Shown here one piece after another: positions 24,862-34,321 of a stretch of 64,000 nt of DNA. The notes under the pieces are model-generated. The model saw nothing but the letters and a program-made list of their open reading frames with translations. It had not been told where the DNA came from and made no database searches. Source of the stretch: CAMDTE01 sp034679985. Its GTDB lineage: Bacteria > Bacteroidota > Bacteroidia > Flavobacteriales > Schleiferiaceae. Each line of letters starts with the position of its first letter. The stretch's first letter is position 1. The translations under genes were made by a program, and so were the position numbers. The stretch is taken from positions 1 to 64,000 of the forward strand of contig JAXITR010000001.1 of the NCBI GenBank assembly GCA_034679985.1. Direction: 5' to 3'.

Positions 24862-27239
24862 CAGTTCAAAATTTTCGGGCCTTCTTCGGCCGGCAAGTCG
24901 TCTTCCGTCATGGGGAACACACCCTCAAATTCTTTCGGCCCCGTGAACCAGTCCAAGGTCATCAGCAAAGAAGGCAAAAGAACCAAATTGCTGATCATGG
25001 CGAAGAGCAGGGTCAGAGAGATGAGCAAGCCCAAGGCCTGCGTACCGCCAAAATCAGACGCCAAAAAGACGGCGAAGCCCGTGAAGAGGACCACGGAAGT
25101 GTAGAACATGCTGACGCCCGTTTCGCGGATGGCCGTAAGTGCCGATTCCGCAATGCGTCCGCCCGAATTCTTGAGCTCCTGACGGTATCGGGCCAAATAA
25201 TGCAGCGTGTCGTCCACGGAAATGCCAAAGGCGATGGAGAAAACCAGCAAGGTGGACGGTTTGAGCGGAATGTTGAAGTAGCCCATGATGCCCGCCGTCA
25301 TGATCAACGGCACCAAATTGGGGATCAACGAGATCACCACCATGCGCGGCGTTTTGAACAACAGGGCCATCAAAATTGAGGTAACCGCAATGGCAAAAAC
25401 CAAACTTTGCAACAAGTTGTTTACCAGGTATTTAGTGGTTTCCAGCAGCAAGACTGCCGCGCCCGTAACGGACACCGTGTACCGGTCCGACGGAAAAATC
25501 TCTGACGTGGTTGCCTTCACGCGATCCAAAACTCCCTTAAGCTCTTGCGTGGGCAAATCTTGCGACTGCACCGTAATGCGCAACTTTTGGTGGGTGGTGT
25601 CCATCAACGAGCGGAGCAAATCCGATCCCATGGTGGTATTTCCTTCCGGTAAATAGGCGGCCATCATCATGCGCTCCTGGCTGTTGGGCAGCTCGTAGAA
25701 GTCCGGGTTGCCTCCGTAAAAAGCCTGCCGACCAAACGCCAGAAAATCTGCAGCACTGATGGATCTGCTGAACTCCGGAAACGAATCCAAACGACTCTGC
25801 AACTCCGCCGCACGCTTGAGCACCGCTCCCTTTTCGGCTCCGCCGGGCTCTTTGGTGTCTATGATGATCTCCATGGGCACCACCCCGTTGAATTCTCGTT
25901 CCAAAAAAGTCAGTTGCTGCATGACGGGGTCCTCCCGTTTGAAATCAGCCGTTAGGTTTCCGTTGGTCTGAATCTTGGAAATTCCGTAAATCCCCAGCAA
26001 AACCAACGTGGCCGAAACCACATATACTTCCCGACGTCGGTTCTCTACCAAATCCAAGATGATCGCAATCATTCCCTTGATCCACGGCTGTTCCAAATGC
26101 GCATAGTGCTTTTCCTTAGGCGGAGTAAGCCAACTGTACACAATGGGGATCACACTCAACGAGAGGAGAAAAGCCACCAATATATTCAAGGATGCGGTTA
26201 CGCCAAATTCCACCAAACTGGCGCTGGAGGTGATGATGAACGTGCCAAAGCCCAAGGCCGTGGTGGCGTTGGTCATGAAGGTGACGACGCCGATTTTCTT
26301 GATGACGTTGTGCAGCGCCTCGTTGACGTCTTGGGTGTCCCGGTATTCGGCGTGGAACTTATTGATGAGGAAAATGCAGTTGGGCACCACAATGACGATC
26401 ATCAAAGGGGCCACCATGCTCAGCAACAAAGTAATTTCAAAACCGAAAGCAGCCATGGTGCCAAACGAGCTCAAAACGCAAGCCAAAACCACCAACAAGG
26501 CAATGACCGCAGCCCGCATGCTCCGCAAAAAGGCCAACATGATCAACAAGGTAAACGCCCCGGTCATGCCCAGAAACAAAAGGATCTCTCGCTGAATGAT
26601 TTTGGCATTGGCCATCCGCAAAAAGGGCAAACCGGAAATATTGACGTCCTCACCGGTGTTGGCTTCAAAAATCTCGACTTCCTCCTTGATGGCGTCGAGC
26701 GCGCTCAAAATCTCCTTGTCGTACAAAACCTCATTTTTGAGGGAAACGGACATCAACTGAGTGTAGCTGTCTTCGGAAATCAACATGCCCTTGTAGAAGG
26801 GAAGTTCTTTGAGCCGACGCTTGACCGCAAAGGCTTCTCCGGGGGAGGTTACTTCACCCGACATCAGCGGTTGTGTTTGCATGGCTTGGGCGGAGTCCGT
26901 AAGCACCAGGTCCACTGCATTGTGCACCGCCAAAACAGCCTTCACTTCCGGCCGCTTTTCCAAGCGCAAGGCCAGTTCACGCCATTCATTCAGCAATCCC
27001 GGACGGAAAAAATCCACGTCTTTCACGCCCAAAACCACCGCATTGCCGGCCGAGGCAAACTCACTTTTGAATTCTTCGTACGCCACGTTGACGCTGTCGT
27101 CTTCGGGCAGCATGCGCAAAAACTTATACGATACCTTGGATTGCGTTGTAAAAAACGCCATTACCAAAACGTACACTACCCAAAATCCCACCACCAGGCG
27201 GCGATTTCGGAACAAAAATTCAGATATGCGGTCCCACAT
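24861..27239 (-). CDS. RND superfamily exporter (MMPL-type, twelve helices)
   Basis: The 792-residue protein has one N-terminal helix (about 12-32), a large periplasmic loop, five helices, a second lone helix near 400, another periplasmic loop and five more helices, the HAE3/MMPL layout. FGISVDDTLHYLARYRQE in the second helix bundle, with two Asp, is the usual proton relay region. Members export lipids, hopanoids or other hydrophobic compounds; the cargo is not visible here. No membrane-fusion or TolC gene is adjacent, as usual for this subgroup. The ATG at 27239 starts 6 nt after a TAACTTTG element; an ATG at 27245 is directly adjacent to that element. Confidence 0.88.
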   Translation of the reverse strand: MWDRISEFLFRNRRLVVGFWVVYVLVMAFFTTQSKVSYKFLRMLPEDDSVNVAYEEFKSEFASAGNAVVLGVKDVDFFRPGLLNEWRELALRLEKRPEVKAVLAVHNAVDLVLTDSAQAMQTQPLMSGEVTSPGEAFAVKRRLKELPFYKGMLISEDSYTQLMSVSLKNEVLYDKEILSALDAIKEEVEIFEANTGEDVNISGLPFLRMANAKIIQREILLFLGMTGAFTLLIMLAFLRSMRAAVIALLVVLACVLSSFGTMAAFGFEITLLLSMVAPLMIVIVVPNCIFLINKFHAEYRDTQDVNEALHNVIKKIGVVTFMTNATTALGFGTFIITSSASLVEFGVTASLNILVAFLLSLSVIPIVYSWLTPPKEKHYAHLEQPWIKGMIAIILDLVENRRREVYVVSATLVLLGIYGISKIQTNGNLTADFKREDPVMQQLTFLEREFNGVVPMEIIIDTKEPGGAEKGAVLKRAAELQSRLDSFPEFSRSISAADFLAFGRQAFYGGNPDFYELPNSQERMMMAAYLPEGNTTMGSDLLRSLMDTTHQKLRITVQSQDLPTQELKGVLDRVKATTSEIFPSDRYTVSVTGAAVLLLETTKYLVNNLLQSLVFAIAVTSILMALLFKTPRMVVISLIPNLVPLIMTAGIMGYFNIPLKPSTLLVFSIAFGISVDDTLHYLARYRQELKNSGGRIAESALTAIRETGVSMFYTSVVLFTGFAVFLASDFGGTQALGLLISLTLLFAMISNLVLLPSLLMTLDWFTGPKEFEGVFPMTEDDLPAEEGPKILN

Positions 27240-27245
27240 GGGCAT

Positions 27246-27253
27246 CAAAGTTA
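27246..27253 (-). promoter_or_regulatory. -7 element TAACTTTG of the RND exporter gene
   Basis: A perfect TAnnTTTG ending 6 nt before the ATG at 27239. It suggests an mRNA that starts at, or within a few bases of, the start codon. Confidence 0.6.
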
Positions 27254-27306
27254 CGCTATTTCTTTGGGGTGAATTTTTCGCTGCACCCCGGGTTCTTGCC
27301 CCTGGC

Positions 27307-28122
27307 TCAGCTCCACTCCAGGGGGTAAATGACCGGCCGCGAGGGTACGGCGTCGTTGGCCAGTGGGGCCAGTTGCAGGTTTAGGGCGTACCAACCGTCT
27401 GGGCAGTGCCCCGGGAAAAAAGCCAATTCCGTGAGCAGCGCTTGGGGCCGCTGGGCGCGTTCCACCTCCGTTTCGCCCGGTTCCAAGCCCCAAAAGACGC
27501 GGTGTGCCGCCAAGGCTCCTCCGTCCTCTTCGCGGTCCACGCTGGGTTCCTCCACCAGCAACCAGTCTACCCCGGTTTGCACCAAGGCCTCCATGGCTTC
27601 CGGGGTCCAGTAGGGGGAATTGGCGCGGGAATGCTGCCGCTGCAGGCGTGCTTCGCGGTCTGCCGCACCCGTGCGCAGGGCCACCGCCGGCTTTTGACCG
27701 GCCCAGTGCTCGCCGCCGGCCGCCTCCAAGGCAGCAAGCAAGGCTGGAGCCTCCACCGTGTGGTCTCCGTTGGGTTGGCGTTCCGGTTCCACGGTGGCCA
27801 AGAGCATCAGCACCCAACCGGGTTGTTCCGCCACCGACAGGTCCACGCGTTCGCGGGTGACGTGCCCCAAACATTCGGTATGGGTTCCTTGGCCGTGGGG
27901 GTTGAGGGTCAGGTCCGTAAAATTGACGCTGCCGCCCAATTCCACCGATCCCACCCATTCGTCCCAACGCACGGGGGTACGCACCACCGGACCCACGTAC
28001 CAGGCCCGTCCGCCCCAAGGGGCGTCCGTGAAGCGGAGGCTGCAGTCCGTAGCGCGGTCCAGACGAACCTCGGCGGAACGTCCGTTCCAATGCAATGCAA
28101 AGGTTTGTGGTGTGTTGGGCAT
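27307..28122 (-). CDS. cyclase family protein (KynB-like metal-dependent hydrolase)
   Basis: The family includes arylformamidase KynB and putative cyclases that use a metal site. The 271-residue protein contains HGQGTHTECLGH at about residues 70-81, equivalent to the metal-binding HxGTHxDxxxH pattern, with Glu in place of Asp. Other family patterns (WVLMLLATVE, DWLLVEEPSVDRE, ELAFFPGHCPDGWYALNLQLAPL) agree. The substrate is unknown; no other tryptophan catabolism gene is nearby, so a kynurenine role is not supported. I start at the ATG at 28122, 5 nt after the hemW stop. Confidence 0.85.
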   Translation of the reverse strand: MPNTPQTFALHWNGRSAEVRLDRATDCSLRFTDAPWGGRAWYVGPVVRTPVRWDEWVGSVELGGSVNFTDLTLNPHGQGTHTECLGHVTRERVDLSVAEQPGWVLMLLATVEPERQPNGDHTVEAPALLAALEAAGGEHWAGQKPAVALRTGAADREARLQRQHSRANSPYWTPEAMEALVQTGVDWLLVEEPSVDREEDGGALAAHRVFWGLEPGETEVERAQRPQALLTELAFFPGHCPDGWYALNLQLAPLANDAVPSRPVIYPLEWS

Positions 28123-28127
28123 GATTG

Positions 28128-29345
28128 TTATACCAAAAATAAGTCTTGTGCGAGTTGGTCCGACCACAGCCAGCCATCGTCCGTGGGCGCAAATCCGGCG
28201 TTGTTGGGCAGCCGACGCACCCAACCTTGGGCTTCAGCCTGCAGCAAAACCGGCGCGGCGTGGGCCTTCCATCGTTCCGCTGTTCCCGCCAAAACGGTGG
28301 GAATTTGGGACCAAAGCAATCCTTCTGCGGTGCGCAGGGAGGTCATGGCCCATTCGTTCCAGCGTTCGGCGTCCGAGAGCACTTCCACCTCCCAAGCCGT
28401 ACGCTCTGCGTCATGGGGCTCTGCCCAGTTTTGGGGACGACGGTCTGCCGGCCCAGACCAGTAGCGCTGGTACACCCCGTTGTTGGCCACGTTGGCGCGG
28501 CGCGTGCGGTGGCCGTCAAAGGCGTGGGCGCCGGGGCCAATGCCCCAATACGGCGCACCGGTCCAGTAGCGCCGGTTGTGCACGGCTTCCCATCCGGGCC
28601 GCGCCAGGTTGGACACCTCGTACGCCGCCCAGCCCGCTTCGCGGGCGCGGCGGCGCAACAGGGATGCCTGCTCCGCAACGGCTTCGTCCGGCGGCAACAC
28701 CAAACTCCGGTTGCGCACGGCGTGTTCCAAAGCGGTTTTGGGCTCCACCGTCAACGCATACGCACTCAAATGCGGCACTCCCAAGGCCAGGGCCTCCTCC
28801 CAGGTGTGTTCCCAAGAGCCAAAAGGCAAGCCGTAAATCAAATCCACGCTGAGGTTGGTGAACCCGGCGTCCTGCGCCCGAAGCACCGCGTCACGGGCCT
28901 CAGTGCCCGTGTGGAGCCGGTTCATGGCCTGCAAATCGCGGTCGTCAAAAGACTGAATGCCCAGGGAAAAACGGTTGAACCCCAAGGTGCGCCACAGGCG
29001 AATGTTCTCCACCGTGGCGTCCTCCGGATTTACCTCCAGCGTAACTTCTGCGGATTCCGGCCACTCAAAATGGGTTCGAACGGCGTCCATCAAACGATAC
29101 CATTGGGCCTCCGTCAGTACGGACGGGGTGCCGCCTCCGGCGTAGACGGTGGCAACGCGCTTGTGCGGAACCACCGAGGCCGTCCACTGCAACTCCTGAA
29201 CCATGGCGTCCACCACCGCGTCCCTACCGTCCAACTGCGTGGAAAAGTGGAAATTACAGTAGGTACAGGCGCGTCGACAAAAGGGAATGTGGAGGTAGAG
29301 CGACGGAACCTGTTCCCGGGGGTCCGGCGTATGGGGCAAGCTCAT
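28128..29345 (-). CDS. hemW: radical SAM heme chaperone HemW
   Basis: HemW binds heme and delivers it to respiratory proteins; older databases call it coproporphyrinogen III oxidase-like. The 405-residue protein carries the [4Fe-4S] motif CRRACTYCNFHF near the N-terminus (CxxxCxxC) with LYLHIPFC before it, the glycine-rich SAM site YAGGGTPS, and a C-terminal HemN-like extension. The Cys that marks true HemN is not visible, in line with HemW. Its start overlaps the stop of the histidine kinase gene by 4 bp (ATGA), and the cyclase gene follows after 5 nt. Confidence 0.93.
   Translation of the reverse strand: MSLPHTPDPREQVPSLYLHIPFCRRACTYCNFHFSTQLDGRDAVVDAMVQELQWTASVVPHKRVATVYAGGGTPSVLTEAQWYRLMDAVRTHFEWPESAEVTLEVNPEDATVENIRLWRTLGFNRFSLGIQSFDDRDLQAMNRLHTGTEARDAVLRAQDAGFTNLSVDLIYGLPFGSWEHTWEEALALGVPHLSAYALTVEPKTALEHAVRNRSLVLPPDEAVAEQASLLRRRAREAGWAAYEVSNLARPGWEAVHNRRYWTGAPYWGIGPGAHAFDGHRTRRANVANNGVYQRYWSGPADRRPQNWAEPHDAERTAWEVEVLSDAERWNEWAMTSLRTAEGLLWSQIPTVLAGTAERWKAHAAPVLLQAEAQGWVRRLPNNAGFAPTDDGWLWSDQLAQDLFLV
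28632..28646. repeat. short perfect hairpin in hemW
   Basis: Arms GCCCGC and GCGGGC (6 bp) with a 3-nt loop TTC. Shorter than the others, so it may be chance at this GC content. Confidence 0.3.
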
Positions 29346-30529
29346 GGGGCCGGAACTTCGCGCAGGGTGAGCCTAAAGGTGGTGCCGATTCCCGGTGCCG
29401 TACGCAGCACCACCAACCGCCCTCCGTGTTGTTCGTGCGCAATGCGCTGGGACAAAGACAGGCCCAAGCCCCAACCGCGGGCTTTGGTCGTGAATCCGGG
29501 CCGGAAAACGCTCTGCGCCACGGTCGGCGTCATTCCTTTGCCGGTGTCCGTTACGTCCAAATGAACTTCTTTTCCCTGCCGACGCACCGTAAACGTGAGC
29601 AATCCCTTGCCGTCCATGGCGTCGGTGGCGTTGCGGACCAAATTCTCCAAAACCCAACCCAGCAGCACCGGCGACGCACGCACCCAGTAGGCGGAACCGT
29701 CGGGCACCCAATGTACGTCCACGGCCGTGGGCAAACGCTTGGACCAGTACCCCAAAACTTCCGTCAACCACTGCTGTACGCAAAGCGGTTCCATGGGACC
29801 GGTAGAACCCATCTTGGAAAACCGATCCGCAATCACCTGCAAGCGCTCCACGTCCCGCTCCATCTCCGCCACGGTGGCGGGAGCCGTATTTTCTTCCTTC
29901 AACAAGGTGAGCCAACCCAACAACGCCGAAATGGGCGTGCCCAATTGGTGAGCGGTTTCTCGCGCCATGCCGGTCCATACCCGGTCTTGTTCTGCCCTTC
30001 GCGCCCGGGAAAACGCCCAATACGCCAGCACCACAAACAAGAACATGATGCCCAAAAGCACCCGGGGATAAATGCGCAATCGGTGCAGCACGACGCTCTC
30101 CAAGCGGTATACGTACTGGTACTGACCCGGTGCAATCTCCGCCGCAATGGGTTGGGCAAAACGCTTCATGGCCTCCAAGGTTCGCTCCAGGTCTTCCACG
30201 GTTTGGGACTGTCGCTCGGTCAGGTTGCGGTAGGCCATGATGCGCCCCTGGCCGTCCACCAGCATCACCGGGATGCTGGTATTTCCCTCCAAAACGCGGT
30301 TCACAAACTGCAAGTCGCCGGAAAATTCCGGATCCACTACTGCGGCGGTGGCGTCGGCCCACAACCCCACGCGGGACTCCTCGTCCGCACGCAGCTGCGT
30401 TGCAAAACGTTCCGTGTAGCCCAGGGTCAATGCCGAAATGGCCACGGCCCCCAGCAAAATAAGCCCCTTCCAATACTTCTTGGCGGAATAAGCGTCTTGC
30501 AGCTTGAAAAATAATGCGTTTGTTGCCAA
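29342..30529 (-). CDS. membrane sensor histidine kinase, orphan
   Basis: Autophosphorylating sensor of a two-component system. From the TTG at 30529 the protein has 395 residues: a helix at about 22-38, a periplasmic sensor domain (about 39-150), a second helix (about 154-173), the dimerisation box with the phosphate-accepting His194 (ARETAHQLGTPISALLGW) and an ATP-binding domain with N-box ENLVRNATDAM, DTGKGM and GWGLGLSLSQRI. No response regulator gene is adjacent. Longer frames reach 30631 but overlap the divergent gene that starts at 30601. A TACCTTGC element (30551-30558) sits 21 nt upstream of the TTG, supporting that start. Confidence 0.85.
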   Translation of the reverse strand: MATNALFFKLQDAYSAKKYWKGLILLGAVAISALTLGYTERFATQLRADEESRVGLWADATAAVVDPEFSGDLQFVNRVLEGNTSIPVMLVDGQGRIMAYRNLTERQSQTVEDLERTLEAMKRFAQPIAAEIAPGQYQYVYRLESVVLHRLRIYPRVLLGIMFLFVVLAYWAFSRARRAEQDRVWTGMARETAHQLGTPISALLGWLTLLKEENTAPATVAEMERDVERLQVIADRFSKMGSTGPMEPLCVQQWLTEVLGYWSKRLPTAVDVHWVPDGSAYWVRASPVLLGWVLENLVRNATDAMDGKGLLTFTVRRQGKEVHLDVTDTGKGMTPTVAQSVFRPGFTTKARGWGLGLSLSQRIAHEQHGGRLVVLRTAPGIGTTFRLTLREVPAP

Positions 30530-30600
30530 AAGTGGGCCGAAATTTGCGCGGCAAGGTACGCACAGCAAAAACCATTCCCTCCTATTTACGTTAAGCCCCC

Positions 30601-31833
30601 ATGCGCTCTCCCCTATTCCTCCTGTTTCCACTGGTCCTGTACGTCCTGATTGATCTCTACGTATACCCCAGTTTTAAAGCCTTGGACCTGGGCCGATGGT
30701 CCCGCCGCGCCTGGTGGATCGTACACGGCCTCGTTTACGCCTACCTCCTGTGGGGTTTCTTTTCCTACACCGCCACCAACGACACCAACGGCATGAAAAA
30801 GGGCGTGCACGGCTTCATGATCCTCACCGTCTTGCTGTACGTGCCCAAATTCATTCCGCTCTTCTTTGGCTTGTTGGAAGATTTGGTGCGCTACCCGACC
30901 TCCCTGGCCACCGGCACCGTGGCTGAGCGCAGAAAGTTCTTGCACACGGTTGCCTGGAGCTTGGCGGCCGTTCCCTTCGCGGGTATTTTGCACGGCGTGC
31001 TGCGCGGGCGGTGGGCGTACCGAACGGTGGTGCAAAAAATGTACCTGCCGGGTTTGGACGCCGCCTTTGAAGGATACCGCATTGCCCAAATATCGGACGT
31101 CCACAGCGGCTCCTTCACCGATCCGGACGAAGTGCAAGCGGGAATCGACGAACTGCTGGCCGCTCGTGCCGATGCCGTGGTATTCACCGGCGATTTGGTC
31201 AACAACACCGCCGACGAAATGGAGCCCTGGATGGACGCCTTTCGCGTCATCGCAGAAAAAACACCGGACGGCGTCTACTCCATCTTGGGCAACCACGACT
31301 ACGGGGACTACTGGCAATGGCCCTCTGAGGAGGCGAAGCGCGCTAATTTGGACCGACTGAAATCCACCCACGCCGAATTGGGTTGGCGCCTGCTCTTGAA
31401 CGAAGCCTTGGTCCTCAAACGCGGCACCGGCCAACTGGATTTGGTGGGCGTGGAAAACTGGGGCCTGCCTCCTTTTCCGCAGTACGGAAACTTGGAACGC
31501 GCGTTGGAAGGTCTGGACCCGCAGCAACCCAAAATTTTGTTGAGCCACGACCCCTCCCACTTTGACGCTGTGGTGAAAAAGCACCCCGCCAACATAGGCC
31601 TCACCCTCAGCGGACACACCCACGGGATGCAGTTTGGCATTGAAATACCGGGCTGGATTCAGTGGAGCCCCGTGAAGTGGAAGTACCCCAAATGGGCAGG
31701 CCTCTACCGAGACAACGCCAGCGGCAAGGCCTTGTACGTCAACCGCGGCTTTGGCTACTTGGCCTTCCCCGGCCGCGTAGGCATCTGGCCGGAAATCACG
31801 GTGTTGGAGTTGACGGCCAAACCGCTATCTTAG
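30601..31833 (+). CDS. membrane-anchored calcineurin-like metallophosphoesterase
   Basis: The 410-residue protein has four hydrophobic helices in the first 135 residues and then a soluble metallophosphoesterase domain. Motifs appear in order: SDVHSGSF, FTGDLVNN, LGNHDYGDY, and GHTHGMQFG near the C-terminus. It is similar to YkuE/YaeI-type phosphodiesterases, which act on the membrane side; some cleave UDP-diacylglucosamine, but the substrate here is unknown. The start ATG at 30601 is preceded by a leader with no clear -7 element. It is divergent from the histidine kinase gene. Confidence 0.9.
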   Translation: MRSPLFLLFPLVLYVLIDLYVYPSFKALDLGRWSRRAWWIVHGLVYAYLLWGFFSYTATNDTNGMKKGVHGFMILTVLLYVPKFIPLFFGLLEDLVRYPTSLATGTVAERRKFLHTVAWSLAAVPFAGILHGVLRGRWAYRTVVQKMYLPGLDAAFEGYRIAQISDVHSGSFTDPDEVQAGIDELLAARADAVVFTGDLVNNTADEMEPWMDAFRVIAEKTPDGVYSILGNHDYGDYWQWPSEEAKRANLDRLKSTHAELGWRLLLNEALVLKRGTGQLDLVGVENWGLPPFPQYGNLERALEGLDPQQPKILLSHDPSHFDAVVKKHPANIGLTLSGHTHGMQFGIEIPGWIQWSPVKWKYPKWAGLYRDNASGKALYVNRGFGYLAFPGRVGIWPEITVLELTAKPLS

Positions 31834-31837
31834 TCCC

Positions 31838-32344
31838 ATGGTACGTAAAATCTTCTTGGCTGTAGCAGTGCTGGGCGCACTGACCAGCTGCAAAAAACCC
31901 ACTATTGCGGACAAACTGGAAGGCAGTTGGCAAGTCAACGACCTCTACGCCACCGGCGCAATTACGGTTGGCGGACAGACGTTGCCCGTGGTTGCGGACG
32001 ACAAGTCCATCGATCCCGCATCGGTATTCACCTTGGTCAACGCAACCAAGAATACTCCCAGCGTCATCAACTACAACTTCAATGCCACGATGTCCGTCAA
32101 CGCCATCACCCAGGTGATTGATTTTCCATTTGCCGACAGCGGCTCCGGCAGCTGGGTGGTGAAAGAAGGCGAGGCAACGGTCTTGGACTCCGTCATCGTT
32201 ACCGCTGCGGACGGCTCCACCACGCGCTACGCGATTTTACTTTTGGACGAAAGCATGGTGCGCTTGCGCACACGCCAGAACGTTGAATTTCAAGGCCAAG
32301 GAGTGGACGCTCAAATTGAGTTTGGCTTTATTCGCAAGGAATAA
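31838..32344 (+). CDS. small lipoprotein, first of a paralogous pair
   Basis: The 168-residue protein has a lipoprotein signal peptide with lipobox LTSC (Cys at about 18) followed by KKPTIADKLEGSWQVND. The mature part is rich in Thr, Val and Asp, beta-structured, and resembles lipocalin-like domains of Bacteroidota, but I cannot name the family. The protein at 32518-33027 starts and ends alike (SKPTLEEQLAGSYSV; terminal FIRKE here, LVKK there), so the two are paralogues. The start is 4 nt after the phosphoesterase stop, so both may share an mRNA. Confidence 0.75.
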   Translation: MVRKIFLAVAVLGALTSCKKPTIADKLEGSWQVNDLYATGAITVGGQTLPVVADDKSIDPASVFTLVNATKNTPSVINYNFNATMSVNAITQVIDFPFADSGSGSWVVKEGEATVLDSVIVTAADGSTTRYAILLLDESMVRLRTRQNVEFQGQGVDAQIEFGFIRKE

Positions 32345-32365
32345 TCTCATCCCTTTAAACTTTAC

Positions 32366-32393
32366 AAGCCCCGCCTCCAGCGGGGCTTTTTTT
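32366..32393 (+). terminator. intrinsic terminator between the two lipoprotein genes
   Basis: Stem AAGCCCCG / CGGGGCTT (32366-32373, 32381-32388) with a 7-nt loop and a T7 run. Confidence 0.9.
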
Positions 32394-32517
32394 GTTGGGG
32401 CACTCCCCGGTTCCGCGCCACCTTCCGGGTTGCATTTTATCGTAAATAGTCCACCTATCTTGGTTAATTCTGCAAACGACCGCGTGAACTGGCTCAATTT
32501 TTGCGAACTTTGATACT

Positions 32518-33027
32518 ATGAAGAAAAACATGATGACCGTTGCGATCGCCCTGGTGGGGTTGGGCGCAACCTTGACCTCCTGCTCCAAACCAACTTTGGA
32601 AGAGCAACTGGCCGGTTCCTACAGCGTAACCAACTACGACCAAAACGCGACGGTAAGCGGCATCAACCTGACCATCACGGACCAATTGATTGATCCTTCT
32701 ACCGTAATCAACATGCCTTTGGGCGAGGAGGGGATGACCAATCCACTGTCTGGTATTTTGAAAATAGACATCCGTATTTTGGCTGCTCCCTTCATTGATG
32801 AAACCGACGTGATTGATGAAACACTGACCGGCACCTGGATGGCCAAAGAAGCTGGCGATACCGGCTTGGATTCTTTAATTTGGACGGACACAGACGGCAT
32901 GAAAACCCGTTTTGGCATTCAGTCTTGGGACAAAACCACCTTGGTGTTGAAAGGTGCCATAACGGAGAACGACCCCGACTTGGGCCCCATCACCTTGAAC
33001 CAAGACGTTACCTTGGTGAAGAAGTAA
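32518..33027 (+). CDS. small lipoprotein, second of a paralogous pair
   Basis: The 169-residue protein begins MKKNMMTVAIALVGLGATL and has lipobox LTSC. The mature chain starts SKPTLEEQLAGSYSVTNYD and is beta-rich. Compared with its neighbour at 31838 the lipobox, the K-P-T motif after it and the overall length match, whereas the middle has diverged. It has its own promoter region: GAACTTTG at 32505-32512, just before the ATG, is one base off the TAnnTTTG pattern. The gene is between two terminators, so it is transcribed alone. Confidence 0.78.
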   Translation: MKKNMMTVAIALVGLGATLTSCSKPTLEEQLAGSYSVTNYDQNATVSGINLTITDQLIDPSTVINMPLGEEGMTNPLSGILKIDIRILAAPFIDETDVIDETLTGTWMAKEAGDTGLDSLIWTDTDGMKTRFGIQSWDKTTLVLKGAITENDPDLGPITLNQDVTLVKK

Positions 33028-33050
33028 TTCAAACGTGCTTGTCACGATGA

Positions 33051-33081
33051 AGGGCCGCCCCGTTGGGGCGGCCCTTTTTTT
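33051..33081 (+). terminator. intrinsic terminator after lipoprotein 2
   Basis: Stem AGGGCCGCCCC / GGGGCGGCCCT (33051-33061 and 33065-33075), 3-nt loop GTT, then a T7 run. Confidence 0.92.
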
Positions 33082-33142
33082 GTGCCCTTGCTCGGCGTTG
33101 CATTATCTCCGCGCCGGAGGTCTCTTGTTCCTTTCGGTCCGC

Positions 33143-33177
33143 AAAAAAAGGGGCCGCCTCCCCAAGGAAGCGGCCCC
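33143..33177 (-). terminator. intrinsic terminator after hppD
   Basis: Stem GGGGCCGC / GCGGCCCC with an A7 run on the + strand (33143-33149), i.e. T7 on the minus strand. It faces the terminator at 33051. Confidence 0.85.
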
Positions 33178-33209
33178 GTCGTTTCAAGGGTCAGAGAAAC
33201 GTGTGCGGA

Positions 33210-34301
33210 TCAGAGTGTGCCGCGGAGGCTTTGCTCGTGCTCGATGGCCTCAAACAAGGCCTTGAAGTTTCCTTTGCCAAAACTCTTGGCTCCCCGGCGT
33301 TGGATAATCTCAAAAAACACGGTGGGGCGGTCCATAATCGGCTTGGTGAATAGCTGAAGCAAGTAGCCGTCCTCGTCCCGGTCGATCAGAATGCCCAAGC
33401 GCTGTAGCGGCTCCAGGTCTTCTTCGATGGGACCGACGCGTTCCAGAATATCTTTATAGTAGGTGGTCGGGACGTAGAGGAATTCCACGCCGCGTTCCTT
33501 GAGGGCGGTAACCGTTTCCACAATGTTGTCCGTGGCTACGGCAATGTGCTGAACGCCGGAACCGCGGTAGAAGTTGATGTACTCCTCAATTTGGGACTTC
33601 TTCTTGCCTTCCGCGGGCTCGTTGATGGGGAATTTCACGCGGCCGTTGCCGTTGCTCATGACCTTGGACATGAGGGCGGTGTAGTCCGTGGAGATGTCCT
33701 TGTCGTCGAAGGAGATGAGCTGGGTGAAGCCCATAACGCGGGAATAGAAATCGGCCCACTGGTTCATTTCGCCCCAGTTCACGTTGCCCACCATGTGGTC
33801 GATGAACTTCAGGCCTACGGGCGCCGGCTGGTGCTCGCGGTTCAAAGGCTTGTAGCCGGGCAGGAAGGCGCCGCGGTAATTGTTGCGCTCCACAAACACG
33901 TGCACGGTGTCTCCGTAGGTCTTGATGCCGCTGAGAACCGCGGTACCGTGCTCGTCGGAGATTTCGTAGGGTTCAAAGGCGCTTTCAGCACCGCGTTTTG
34001 TGGTTTCTTCCCAGCTCTTGCGGGCGTCGTCCACCCAAAGGGCGATGTTCTTGACGCCGTCGCCGTGTTGGCGCAGGTGGTCGTGCAGGGGAGACTCGGG
34101 GGTCATGGGAGCCGTGATCACCAGGGTAATCTTGTCTTGACGCAGCACGTAGGAGGTGCGGTCTTGAACGCCCGTTTCCAGGCCGGCGTAGGCCAAGTCT
34201 TGGAAGCCGAAGGCCGTTTTGTAGTAATGCGCAACTTGCTTGGCATTGCCCACGATGAATTCAACGTGGTCCGTGCCGTTCAGGGGGAGAAAATCTTCCA
34301 T
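33210..34301 (-). CDS. hppD: 4-hydroxyphenylpyruvate dioxygenase
   Basis: Converts 4-hydroxyphenylpyruvate to homogentisate with O2 and Fe(II), the second step of tyrosine breakdown. The 363-residue length is normal. Two vicinal-oxygen-chelate domains are seen: the first from NGTDHVEFIVGNA, the second with the iron ligands His (FIDHMVGNV), His (GVQHIAVATDN) and Glu (TVFFEIIQR). YLLQLFTKP precedes the last ligand as usual. It lies 20 bp after hmgA, on the same strand, at the end of the trhO-hmgA-hppD run. Confidence 0.97.
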   Translation of the reverse strand: MEDFLPLNGTDHVEFIVGNAKQVAHYYKTAFGFQDLAYAGLETGVQDRTSYVLRQDKITLVITAPMTPESPLHDHLRQHGDGVKNIALWVDDARKSWEETTKRGAESAFEPYEISDEHGTAVLSGIKTYGDTVHVFVERNNYRGAFLPGYKPLNREHQPAPVGLKFIDHMVGNVNWGEMNQWADFYSRVMGFTQLISFDDKDISTDYTALMSKVMSNGNGRVKFPINEPAEGKKKSQIEEYINFYRGSGVQHIAVATDNIVETVTALKERGVEFLYVPTTYYKDILERVGPIEEDLEPLQRLGILIDRDEDGYLLQLFTKPIMDRPTVFFEIIQRRGAKSFGKGNFKALFEAIEHEQSLRGTL

Positions 34302-34321
34302 TGGGAGGGGCAGCTTGGGGT

